From assembly GCA_947090235.1 (NCBI GenBank), contig CAMUNJ010000033.1, positions 1-8,580 on the forward strand: DNA of 8,580 nucleotides. Direction: 5' to 3'. This stretch comes from an uncultured Bacillota bacterium. GTDB lineage: Bacteria > Bacillota > Clostridia > Christensenellales > UBA1242. Every line of letters begins with the position of its first letter. Position 1 is the first letter of the stretch. Below are positions 1 to 4,578 of this stretch, one piece after another. The notes under the pieces were generated by a model, which was not told the DNA's origin, ran no database searches, and worked only from the letters and a program-made list of their open reading frames with translations. The translations under genes were made by a program, and so were the position numbers.

Positions 1-412
1 GTTTAGTATCAATCTCGCCCTTAAATTTAGAAAAATTTTGAGAAATATAACTAGTAATTTCATTATTATTTAAAACTTCAGTTCCAAAAACTTTTACCTG
101 CCAAATAATTCCAAATTGCAAAATATATGTCACAAAAGATAAAACAATTGCGATTAAAACACCTAAATTTCCGCAAAAACGCTTTAAAAATGGTGAAAAA
201 CCATTGTTTGATAATATTTCAACTTCAAATCCTTGACTTTGAAGTTGATTTCTCACCTTTTTTAAGTCGCTATTTTTTACTTCAAATTCGCTTATAGATT
301 TTTCAATTCGATTAAGATTATATAAATTGCTTTCCTTGGCAATTTTAGAGATTGTCCTTTCTTGATTTAAACCTTTTATTCGGACTTTCGAGAGATTTTT
401 TATTTTACGCAT
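1..412 (-). CDS. yqfD: Sporulation protein YqfD, N-terminal part (runs off the window)
   Basis: The first 137 residues are visible; the gene continues left beyond position 1. It starts MRKIKNLSKVRIKGLNQE, has a soluble N-terminal segment of about 75 residues with paired 'EFEVKNSDLKKVRNQL' and 'GFEVEIL' stretches, then one hydrophobic membrane helix (about residues 81-103), then 'WQVKVFGTEVLNNNEI', which resembles the start of a POTRA-like domain. This matches YqfD in layout: short N-terminal domain, one transmembrane helix, extracytoplasmic domain. Family members are around 400 residues, so about two thirds are missing. YqfD is known in Bacillus as a mother-cell sporulation protein; its molecular role is not well defined. 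The ATG overlaps the yqfC stop as TGATG, so the two are probably translationally coupled. The call rests on both the layout and the upstream yqfC; an unrelated FtsQ-like protein is the main alternative. Confidence 0.85.
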   Translation of the reverse strand, partial: MRKIKNLSKVRIKGLNQERTISKIAKESNLYNLNRIEKSISEFEVKNSDLKKVRNQLQSQGFEVEILSNNGFSPFLKRFCGNLGVLIAIVLSFVTYILQFGIIWQVKVFGTEVLNNNEITSYISQNFSKFKGEIDTK

Positions 413-675
413 CAAATCACCTCTACTTTTTTAATTATTCCAGTGATTTTTATAGTAGAATCAGTTAGTTCTGCTAAAGTTAAGTCTTCCCCTTCTACAA
501 TGGCTCTTCCTTTTTTCACTTTAAAAGTGATGGTCTCTTTGGATAATAAAGTTAAGCCCAAGTGTCCCTCAACATATAAAATTCTTCCTGAAATGTTAAT
601 CATATTGTAACTTGATAATATCTGTGGCTCTATTTTCGATATAGACTTTTTGATTTCCTCAAAAAAATTAAACAT
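412..675 (-). CDS. yqfC: Sporulation protein YqfC (YabP/YqfC family)
   Basis: This is an 87-residue soluble protein with no signal peptide or membrane helix. It has the family's layout: a short charged N-terminal helix (MFNFFEEIKKSISKIEPQ), then a compact beta-rich domain with 'MINISGRILYVEGHLGL' (the I-x-G-x-x-x-x-x-E-x-H-x-G-L pattern typical of YabP/YqfC), 'ITFKVKKGRAIVEGEDL', and a C-terminal 'IKITGIIKKVEVI'. Length matches the Bacillus protein (about 90 residues). YqfC is a small sporulation protein of the mother cell whose biochemical function is unknown; it is nearly always followed by yqfD, as here. The start at 675 is supported by GGAGGA at 682-687. The ATG and first codons lie in the 3' arm of a long RNA hairpin (described separately), which is unusual and may control translation. 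Confidence 0.9.
   Translation of the reverse strand: MFNFFEEIKKSISKIEPQILSSYNMINISGRILYVEGHLGLTLLSKETITFKVKKGRAIVEGEDLTLAELTDSTIKITGIIKKVEVI
416..423 (-). promoter_or_regulatory. Ribosome binding site of yqfD inside yqfC
   Basis: The minus strand reads GAGGTGAT ending 3 nt before the yqfD ATG. It is an 8-nt match to the usual 16S anti-Shine-Dalgarno and lies in the last codons of yqfC. This fixes the yqfD start and indicates that it can be initiated independently, as well as by coupling. Confidence 0.75.
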
Positions 676-734
676 GCACTTTCCTCCGCTAAATAATCCC
701 TTATTTAACTAATTTATGCATGTTTAATTTCCTT
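661..734 (-). promoter_or_regulatory. Long RNA hairpin sequestering the yqfC start codon
   Basis: A perfect 14-bp inverted repeat joins 665-678 to 717-730. In the minus-strand RNA, two G-U and two A-U pairs lengthen the stem to 18 pairs (661-678 with 717-734). The 3' arm contains the AUG (675-673) and the next four codons of yqfC. Inside the 38-nt loop, 701-709 pairs with 688-696 around a GGGA tetraloop (nine pairs, one U-G). The Shine-Dalgarno GGAGGA (687-682) is left in the internal loop between the two stems. The pairing is read directly from the sequence. Folding in vivo and control of yqfC are inferred. Because a run of seven U (667-661) ends the 3' arm, it could alternatively act as a weak terminator or attenuator. 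Confidence 0.6.
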
Positions 735-741
735 TATATCT
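711..741 (-). promoter_or_regulatory. Possible sigma-E-like promoter of yqfCD
   Basis: The minus strand has CATAAATT at 718-711, six of eight positions like the sigma-E -10 consensus CATACAAT. AGATATA at 741-735 is a weak -35, with 16 nt between them. Bacillus yqfD belongs to the sigma-E regulon, which motivates the search. The -35 match is poor and AT-rich sequence gives such hits by chance, so this is tentative. If real, transcription would begin near 704, inside the hairpin loop. Confidence 0.3.
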
Positions 742-748
742 TCAATTT

Positions 749-1315
749 TTAATCGTGGTCTATTCTCTTGAAAAGATTACTAAAAACAACTGCTTTCATG
801 TCTGGAGATAACGATTGTATTTCATCTATCAATGCATCGTCTTTCATATAACTTGTGTATGAAGAATGCTTTGCTCGAAATTCATCAAAATCATCATCTT
901 CTTCTTGTTGAACTGATAGGTTTTGATTTGTTTTATTGGCTTGGCGTACCCTCATTATTTCTTCAAAACTTTTGCGTTTAGGTTCTTCTTTGATGGCAGA
1001 ATCTTGGGAAGTTTTTCCAAGTCCAAGAAGTTCCCTATCGCTATCATCAAGATCTTCTTCCAAAACTTCTCCCTTCTTTTTAGTAGTTGTAGCAACTAAG
1101 TCAATCTTTGGAGGCTGCAAATCAAATTCATCTTTAGGTTTTTCTTGAACGGCCTTTTTATCATGGACTGCTTTGCTTATTTTATTCACTTTTTTTGCCA
1201 ATCCGCTATTTACAACTTTTTTACTACTCGACGAGATTTTCCCAATAATTACGATTAAAGCAAAACCTAAAAGCAAAACTCCTGCGATAATCAAAATAAT
1301 GTAAGGAAGACTCAT
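749..1315 (-). CDS. Unknown single-pass membrane protein in the yqfB position
   Basis: I do not recognise a family for this 188-residue protein. Residues 3-25 (LPYIILIIAGVLLLGFALIV and on) form a membrane helix, followed by a positively charged juxtamembrane segment (about 26-61, rich in K and S), so the rest probably faces the cytoplasm. Residues 60-150 are highly charged and low in complexity, with acidic patches 'EEDLDDSDRE' and 'EEDDDFDEF'; they look disordered. The C-terminal 35 or so residues are different: 'MKDDALIDEIQSLSPDMKAVVFSNLFKRIDHD' reads as one or two amphipathic helices and could be a binding module. It starts 3 nt after the floA stop, with AGGGGGT as ribosome binding site inside the end of floA, so it is almost certainly cotranscribed and coupled with floA. 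Bacillus has the small unrelated-looking YqfB here. A role with the flotillin membrane platform is a guess from position only. Confidence 0.8.
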   Translation of the reverse strand: MSLPYIILIIAGVLLLGFALIVIIGKISSSSKKVVNSGLAKKVNKISKAVHDKKAVQEKPKDEFDLQPPKIDLVATTTKKKGEVLEEDLDDSDRELLGLGKTSQDSAIKEEPKRKSFEEIMRVRQANKTNQNLSVQQEEDDDFDEFRAKHSSYTSYMKDDALIDEIQSLSPDMKAVVFSNLFKRIDHD

Positions 1316-1318
1316 AAA

Positions 1319-2311
1319 CTACCCCCTAGGCTCTTCATCTTTGTTTATCATAGCCCTACGCATAGCGGTATCAGCCTGAAGATTCATAAGTTTATAATAA
1401 TCCATTACAGAGAAACGCCCGTCTCTAATCGCTTCAGCAATTGCCTTAGGCACTTCTGCCTCCGCTTCAAGAACTTGAGTCTTCATTTCTTGAGTTTTGA
1501 TTTTCATTTGCTCTGCTTGTAATTGTGCATAGTTTTTTTGTCTGTCAGCATCTATTTGAGCCTGCATTTTTATTCTTTCCAAATCTTTAGCGGCTAGTTC
1601 TGCACCAATATCCCTGCTAACATTTATAGAACAAACATCAACCGATAAAAGTTGATAACCATTGCCTTTATCAAGGCCACTTTTCAAAATATCTTCTGTC
1701 AAATTATAAGGTGTTGCATTTTTATGATTAGAAAGAGAAGAAATCTTTGTCATAATAAACTTTGAAACCTTTGCCTCTAATGTGTCTTCACCAAGTCCAC
1801 CTACAATATCATTCAATTTTGCTTTAATAGAAATTTTAGCACTAACCTCAAGTTCAAAATTATCTTTAGTTATCGCTTTAATTGAATTTATCAAATATTG
1901 CTTTGGCAAAATAACGCTTTCTATAACTTCAACAACATTGTAAGAAGATAATTCGATAGATTTGCATTCTTCAAATGATAAAGAAATTGAAGCACCTTTT
2001 GCTTTGATTAATGCTTTTACAACATCTTCACAAGAGCCTCCTGCTAGCATAATAGATTCTAAATCATTAAATTTTACATTTAATTTAGACCTTTTTGCCA
2101 TAATATATGCGTTTAAAATAGGTATAATATTAACCTTCCTAAATCTTAAACTCATAAGTTTAAAACAACTTATATGACATTTAGAAAATAAAGCAGTAAA
2201 ATATGGTTTAACTGGCACAATAGCGAAAAATAAGATTAAAAATGTCAAAACTACTGCCCCAACAACTATTCCCGCGATAGCACCACCGCTTAAAAGTAAG
2301 AGTGATTTCAT
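1319..2311 (-). CDS. floA: Flotillin-like protein FloA
   Basis: FloA is a membrane scaffold protein that oligomerises into mobile patches of the bacterial cell membrane (functional membrane microdomains) and affects membrane fluidity and protein assembly. From the ATG at 2311 it has 330 residues, against about 331 in Bacillus FloA (YqfA). A hydrophobic hairpin or helix spans about 11-34 (AIAGIVVGAV...FFAIVPV), followed by the SPFH/PHB-like domain with 'LESIMLAGG', 'ISLSFEECKSIEL', 'IVGGLGEDTLEAKV' and 'GLDKGNGYQLLSVDV', close to the FloA pattern. A helical, Q/K/E-rich coiled coil (about 241-290) ends in the flotillin signature 'EAEAEVPKAIAEAIRDGR' and 'VMDYYKLMNLQADTAMR'. An ATG 22 codons upstream is rejected because it would lie upstream of the promoter and lacks a ribosome site. 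The next gene follows after 3 nt. The usual upstream nfeD partner is absent. Confidence 0.95.
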   Translation of the reverse strand: MKSLLLLSGGAIAGIVVGAVVLTFLILFFAIVPVKPYFTALFSKCHISCFKLMSLRFRKVNIIPILNAYIMAKRSKLNVKFNDLESIMLAGGSCEDVVKALIKAKGASISLSFEECKSIELSSYNVVEVIESVILPKQYLINSIKAITKDNFELEVSAKISIKAKLNDIVGGLGEDTLEAKVSKFIMTKISSLSNHKNATPYNLTEDILKSGLDKGNGYQLLSVDVCSINVSRDIGAELAAKDLERIKMQAQIDADRQKNYAQLQAEQMKIKTQEMKTQVLEAEAEVPKAIAEAIRDGRFSVMDYYKLMNLQADTAMRRAMINKDEEPRG

Positions 2312-2315
2312 AATT

Positions 2316-2324
2316 CTCCTCCTC
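2316..2324 (-). promoter_or_regulatory. Ribosome binding site fixing the floA start
   Basis: The minus strand reads GAGGAGGAG four bases before the ATG at 2311. It is a near-perfect Shine-Dalgarno and identifies residue M of 'MKSLLLLSGG' as the true start, not the in-frame ATG at 2377. Confidence 0.85.
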
Positions 2325-2341
2325 ATTAACTTATCACCCAT

Positions 2342-2370
2342 ATTATACCACACAAAAAGTCCCTTGTAAA
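2342..2370 (-). promoter_or_regulatory. Housekeeping promoter of floA
   Basis: The -35 TTTACA (2370-2365) and the perfect -10 TATAAT (2347-2342) are separated by 17 nt, with TG one base before the -10 (extended -10, TGGTATAAT). Transcription should start near 2335, giving an untranslated leader of about 24 nt. It lies just after the terminator of the preceding glycosylase gene, so the floA cluster is its own transcription unit. Confidence 0.85.
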
Positions 2371-2390
2371 GACCCAATTTTTACAAATTA

Positions 2391-2417
2391 TAATAAAAAA
2401 TCTGGCTAATTGCCAGA
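2391..2417 (-). terminator. Intrinsic terminator of the glycosylase gene, overlapping its stop codon
   Basis: The minus-strand RNA forms a perfect 6-bp stem TCTGGC/GCCAGA (2417-2412 with 2406-2401) around loop AATTA, followed directly by TTTTTTATTA. The 5' arm and loop encode the last residues (Ser-Gly-Asn) and most of the TAG stop of the coding region. Confidence 0.85.
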
Positions 2418-3233
2418 CCTTTGATAATAAAACAAATATTGTTGGGCAAAACCCGCAAGTTCTCCAAACTCGTTTACAAGATTATCTCGTATTTTTTCTC
2501 TATTTTCTAATGGTAAATAATATTTATTGTACATTTGATGTATCCAAGTATCCACAGGAAAAACATCACCTCTACCATATCCAAAAAGCAAAATACAATC
2601 TGCAACTTTTGGTCCTACCCCCATTAAAGAAAGCAGTTTTTTGCGTAGCTCTTGTGTTAAAAGATTTTGCCAGTCTATAAGCTCTTGAGGCGTGACTTGT
2701 CTAAGCACTTTAAAGAGATAACTTGCTCGATAACCCGCTCCAATCATTGAGTAGAAATCTTGGTCAACTGTTTTCATTTTTTCATAACTAGGAAAGGCAT
2801 AACCATTTTGAGTTTTTTCGCCCAATTTTTCACGCAATCTGCCTAAAATCAATTGGATTCTTTTGATATTATTATTTGCAGACACTATAAAAGAAATCAA
2901 CATTTCAAACAAATTTTGCTTTAAAATCCTAATTCCATAACCAAACTCAATTGGCTTTTTCAAAATCTCAAAGTGAGCAAGCCTCTCCTTTATGATATTA
3001 TAATCTCTATTTAAATCAAAATAATCAACAAAAAATTCTGGCGTTGCCGTCTCAATTAAGTAAAAATCTTGCAATTCTTTGATAATAGCAAACTTATCTT
3101 GAGGAAAAACATAATATTGTTCTTCCTCTTTCCTATATGAAAAAACCTGCCCACACTCCAAAATATGTGTAGGATTAAAATCCTTTTTATTAAAAACTTT
3201 TATGTAATCTTTTCCTAATTCGTAATGTTTCAT
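2406..3233 (-). CDS. ogg: 8-oxoguanine DNA glycosylase/AP lyase, OGG1 type
   Basis: This base-excision-repair enzyme would remove 8-oxoguanine from DNA and nick the backbone by beta-elimination; it is a cytosolic single polypeptide. The 275 residues show the OGG1 layout: an N-terminal beta domain with 'GQVFSY' (residues 28-33), then the helical domain with 'SANNNIKRI' (118-126), 'GAGYRASYL' (165-173), and the helix-hairpin-helix GPD motif 'LMGVGPKVADCILLFG' followed by 'VFPVDTWI'. K209 aligns with the catalytic lysine of human OGG1 (K249) and D228 with D268; the 19-residue spacing is identical. C213, Q264 and F268 align with its base-pocket residues C253, Q315 and F319. R125 and the Y168-R169 pair match the human residues that recognise the opposite cytosine (R154, Y203, R204), so C-opposite specificity is plausible. 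No Shine-Dalgarno precedes the ATG; see the promoter entry. It is a single-gene transcript between two terminators. Confidence 0.93.
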   Translation of the reverse strand: MKHYELGKDYIKVFNKKDFNPTHILECGQVFSYRKEEEQYYVFPQDKFAIIKELQDFYLIETATPEFFVDYFDLNRDYNIIKERLAHFEILKKPIEFGYGIRILKQNLFEMLISFIVSANNNIKRIQLILGRLREKLGEKTQNGYAFPSYEKMKTVDQDFYSMIGAGYRASYLFKVLRQVTPQELIDWQNLLTQELRKKLLSLMGVGPKVADCILLFGYGRGDVFPVDTWIHQMYNKYYLPLENREKIRDNLVNEFGELAGFAQQYLFYYQRSGN

Positions 3234-3239
3234 ATTAAA

Positions 3240-3268
3240 ATATTAACATTTTATTTTCAAAAAATCAA
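3240..3268 (-). promoter_or_regulatory. Promoter of the glycosylase gene, predicted leaderless transcript
   Basis: The -35 TTGATT (3268-3263), a 17-nt spacer and -10 TAATAT (3245-3240) with TG one base before it (TGTTAATAT, extended -10). Only six bases separate the -10 from the ATG at 3233, so transcription should begin at or within a base or two of the start codon. The absence of any purine-rich ribosome site agrees with this. Confidence 0.65.
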
Positions 3269-3371
3269 TAGTTTTCATCATTATCTTCTTTTTCTTCTCA
3301 TTTGTTGAAAAATTAAATAAAAAGATATTTTAAATCTAATATTGAATTCCGCAATCTTTGCTAGCAACCAA

Positions 3372-3451
3372 CAAAATAAATAAAAAAGTATCTATAATAT
3401 GTTTTGAAGCCTTTGCATCTGCAACAAGCGAAAAATATATTATAGATACTT
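3372..3451 (-). terminator. Long AT-rich terminator hairpin after rpmA
   Basis: A perfect 15-bp inverted repeat joins 3386-3400 with 3437-3451; after one mismatch, four more pairs (3402-3405 with 3432-3435) continue the stem. The 26-nt loop carries a small TTGC/GCAA hairpin. On the minus strand the 3' arm runs into TTTTTTATTTATTTTGT, and the structure begins 7 nt after the rpmA stop, so it should end the rplU-prp-rpmA transcript. The stem is much longer and poorer in GC than a usual intrinsic terminator, so a second role such as mRNA 3'-end protection is possible. Confidence 0.7.
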
Positions 3452-3458
3452 AATAGTA

Positions 3459-3737
3459 TTATTTAACAATTTCAACATTAACAACTTTTTTGCCGTTGTG
3501 AGTTCCAAAATTTACAACTCCATCGCAAAGAGCAAATAAAGTATGGTCTTTACCGATTCCAACATTAACACCTGGATAAACTTTTGTTCCGCGTTGTCTA
3601 ATGATAATAGAACCAGCACTAACACGCTCGCCAGCAAAAGCTTTAACGCCTAAACGCTTGCTTTGTGATTCACGACCGTTTTTAGAACTACCACCACCCT
3701 TCTTATGCGCAAAAAGTTGAGAAATAAACTTAAACAT
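3459..3737 (-). CDS. rpmA: 50S ribosomal protein L27 (bL27) with cleavable N-terminal extension
   Basis: bL27 sits near the peptidyl-transferase centre, with its N-terminal tail reaching the A- and P-site tRNAs. The 92 residues carry the family core 'AHKKGGGSSKNGRESQSKRL', 'IIRQRGTKVYPGVNVGIG' and 'DHTLFALCDGVVNF'. The first nine residues, MFKFISQLF, are the Bacillota-type leader that the Prp protease cuts after the final Phe, giving a mature protein beginning AHKKGG (83 residues). The start at 3737 is chosen over an in-frame ATG at 3758 because GGAGGT (3743-3748) is correctly spaced and the family starts here. The first 8 nt overlap the end of prp, and the ribosome site lies inside prp, which ties synthesis of the substrate to that of its protease. 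Last gene of the operon. Confidence 0.97.
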   Translation of the reverse strand: MFKFISQLFAHKKGGGSSKNGRESQSKRLGVKAFAGERVSAGSIIIRQRGTKVYPGVNVGIGKDHTLFALCDGVVNFGTHNGKKVVNVEIVK

Positions 3738-4053
3738 TTTTAACCTCCAATTTTGCATATTTTTTTTCGTCTACAACTATAGACCTAAAAGATTCATAAC
3801 AAGTTTTTAATATAGATTGAACTTCTCTTTTATTTGCTTGTTTCTCATTAAGAGATAATTTTAAATAACCATCACTTATTTCAACAAACGCATTTGCTTT
3901 TTCAACCTCGTTTATTCCAACCACTCCAAGTTGAGCGACTGTAGAAATTTGGCAACACAAAAGATCTTCTCCTCTATCTGCCTTACCTGTATGACCTTTT
4001 ATTTCATAACCTAAAAAAAGGTTATTTTTTTTATAAAAAGAAATGATTGTCAT
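3730..4053 (-). CDS. prp: Ribosomal-processing cysteine protease Prp
   Basis: Prp removes the N-terminal extension of ribosomal protein L27, an essential maturation step in Bacillota such as Staphylococcus. The 107-residue protein has the signature 'GHTGKADRGEDLLCC': H21, D30 and C33 align with H22, D31 and C34 of the Staphylococcus enzyme (12 residues between His and Cys in both). A second cysteine, C34, follows directly, where Ala is usual. The rest fits the small alpha/beta fold, with 'AFVEISDGYLKLSLNE' and a C-terminal helix. It begins 5 nt after rplU with only a weak ribosome site (AAGAAG in the rplU end), so it probably depends on translational coupling and is made in lower amount than the two ribosomal proteins. 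It overlaps rpmA, which encodes its substrate, by 8 nt. Confidence 0.93.
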   Translation of the reverse strand: MTIISFYKKNNLFLGYEIKGHTGKADRGEDLLCCQISTVAQLGVVGINEVEKANAFVEISDGYLKLSLNEKQANKREVQSILKTCYESFRSIVVDEKKYAKLEVKNV

Positions 4054-4058
4054 AATAA

Positions 4059-4367
4059 TTACTTCTTTATAGACACGATTTTTAACTGAGTGAATGGTTG
4101 TCTATGACCTTGTTTCTTTCTTTCGTTCTTCTTAGGCTTATATTTGAAAACAACAATTTTATCGCCTTTACCAGAAGCAACAACTTCAGCAAGTACTTCA
4201 GCACCCTTAACAGTAGGATTGCCAGCAACTACTTGGCCGTTGTCACTGATAAGAAGAACATCAAGCTTAACTTGAGTTCCAACAGGAACATCGAGTTTTT
4301 CAACAGTGATAACATCATTTTCAGAAACACTGTATTGCTTTCCACCAGTTCTAACGATTGCGAACAT
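4059..4367 (-). CDS. rplU: 50S ribosomal protein L21 (bL21)
   Basis: bL21 is a 23S rRNA-binding protein of the large subunit. The 102-residue product begins 'MFAIVRTGGKQYSVSENDVI', typical of the family, and ends with the L21 signature 'KKNERKKQGHRQPFTQLKI'. The length is normal. The start at 4367 is fixed by a perfect AGGAGGT at 4375-4381; an ATG 11 codons upstream is in frame but precedes that site and lies in the leader. First gene of the rplU-prp-rpmA operon. It is preceded by a strong promoter and a folded leader, so autoregulation by L21 binding its own mRNA is likely. Confidence 0.98.
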   Translation of the reverse strand: MFAIVRTGGKQYSVSENDVITVEKLDVPVGTQVKLDVLLISDNGQVVAGNPTVKGAEVLAEVVASGKGDKIVVFKYKPKKNERKKQGHRQPFTQLKIVSIKK

Positions 4368-4476
4368 AATCTTTACCTCCTCTAACCAAACTCGCTGCAC
4401 GGGTGAGTGCTTTTTGCACTATTTTTATATAGACCATATAAAAACTTATCTTGTAGACCCTACACATGCGGATACT
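4368..4476 (-). ncRNA. Structured 5' leader of rplU, candidate L21 autoregulatory leader
   Basis: Between the expected transcription start (about 4475) and the rplU ATG there are about 108 nt with three clear pairings in the minus-strand RNA. Hairpin A pairs 4436-4444 with 4422-4430 (nine A-U pairs, loop GGTCT). Hairpin B pairs 4416-4420 with 4406-4410 (AGTGC/GCACT, loop AAAAA). A closing stem pairs 4466-4469 and 4457-4460 with 4397-4400 and 4401-4404 (GCAT-bulge-GGGT with ACCC-GTGC), enclosing both hairpins. Downstream of it, the single strand GCGAGTTTGG leads to the ribosome site. An L21 leader family exists upstream of rplU in Bacillota; position and shape fit, but I could not score the match. 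Confidence 0.68.
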
Positions 4477-4481
4477 CGGGC

Positions 4482-4510
4482 AGTATAACACATAACGCGA
4501 AAATTGTCAA
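4482..4510 (-). promoter_or_regulatory. Strong promoter of rplU-prp-rpmA
   Basis: Perfect -35 TTGACA (4510-4505), 17-nt spacer, -10 TATACT (4487-4482), with TG one base before the -10 (TGTTATACT). This is the strongest promoter in the window, as expected for ribosomal protein genes. Confidence 0.93.
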
Positions 4511-4528
4511 GAATTTTACTCCATTTTA

Positions 4529-4564
4529 TTTAAAAAATAAAAACCGAGTTTTTGCTCGATTTTT
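4529..4564 (-). terminator. Intrinsic terminator of the large surface-protein gene
   Basis: The minus-strand RNA forms a 10-bp stem, AAAAATCGAG (4564-4555) with CTCGGTTTTT (4548-4539), one U-G pair, loop CAAAAA, followed by more T (TTATTTTTT). It begins 14 nt after the stop codon. On the plus strand one pair becomes a C-A mismatch, so leftward termination is favoured. It separates the surface-protein gene from the rplU promoter. Confidence 0.9.
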
Positions 4565-4578
4565 ATTTTTTATAATTT

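Noticed and set aside
2312..2377. A 22-residue longer FloA starting at the ATG at 2377.
   Set aside because: It would start upstream of the -35 element and has no ribosome site, while the ATG at 2311 has an excellent one and gives the family length.
3386..3451. The 15-bp inverted repeat as a miniature transposable element.
   Set aside because: No target-site duplication is visible at its ends (flanks TAAAA and AATAG), and it is placed and followed by T exactly as a terminator would be. Copy number could change this.
3738..3758. A 7-residue longer L27 starting at 3758.
   Set aside because: The known leader MFKFISQLF begins at 3737 with GGAGGT in place; the longer form would put the ribosome site inside the coding region.
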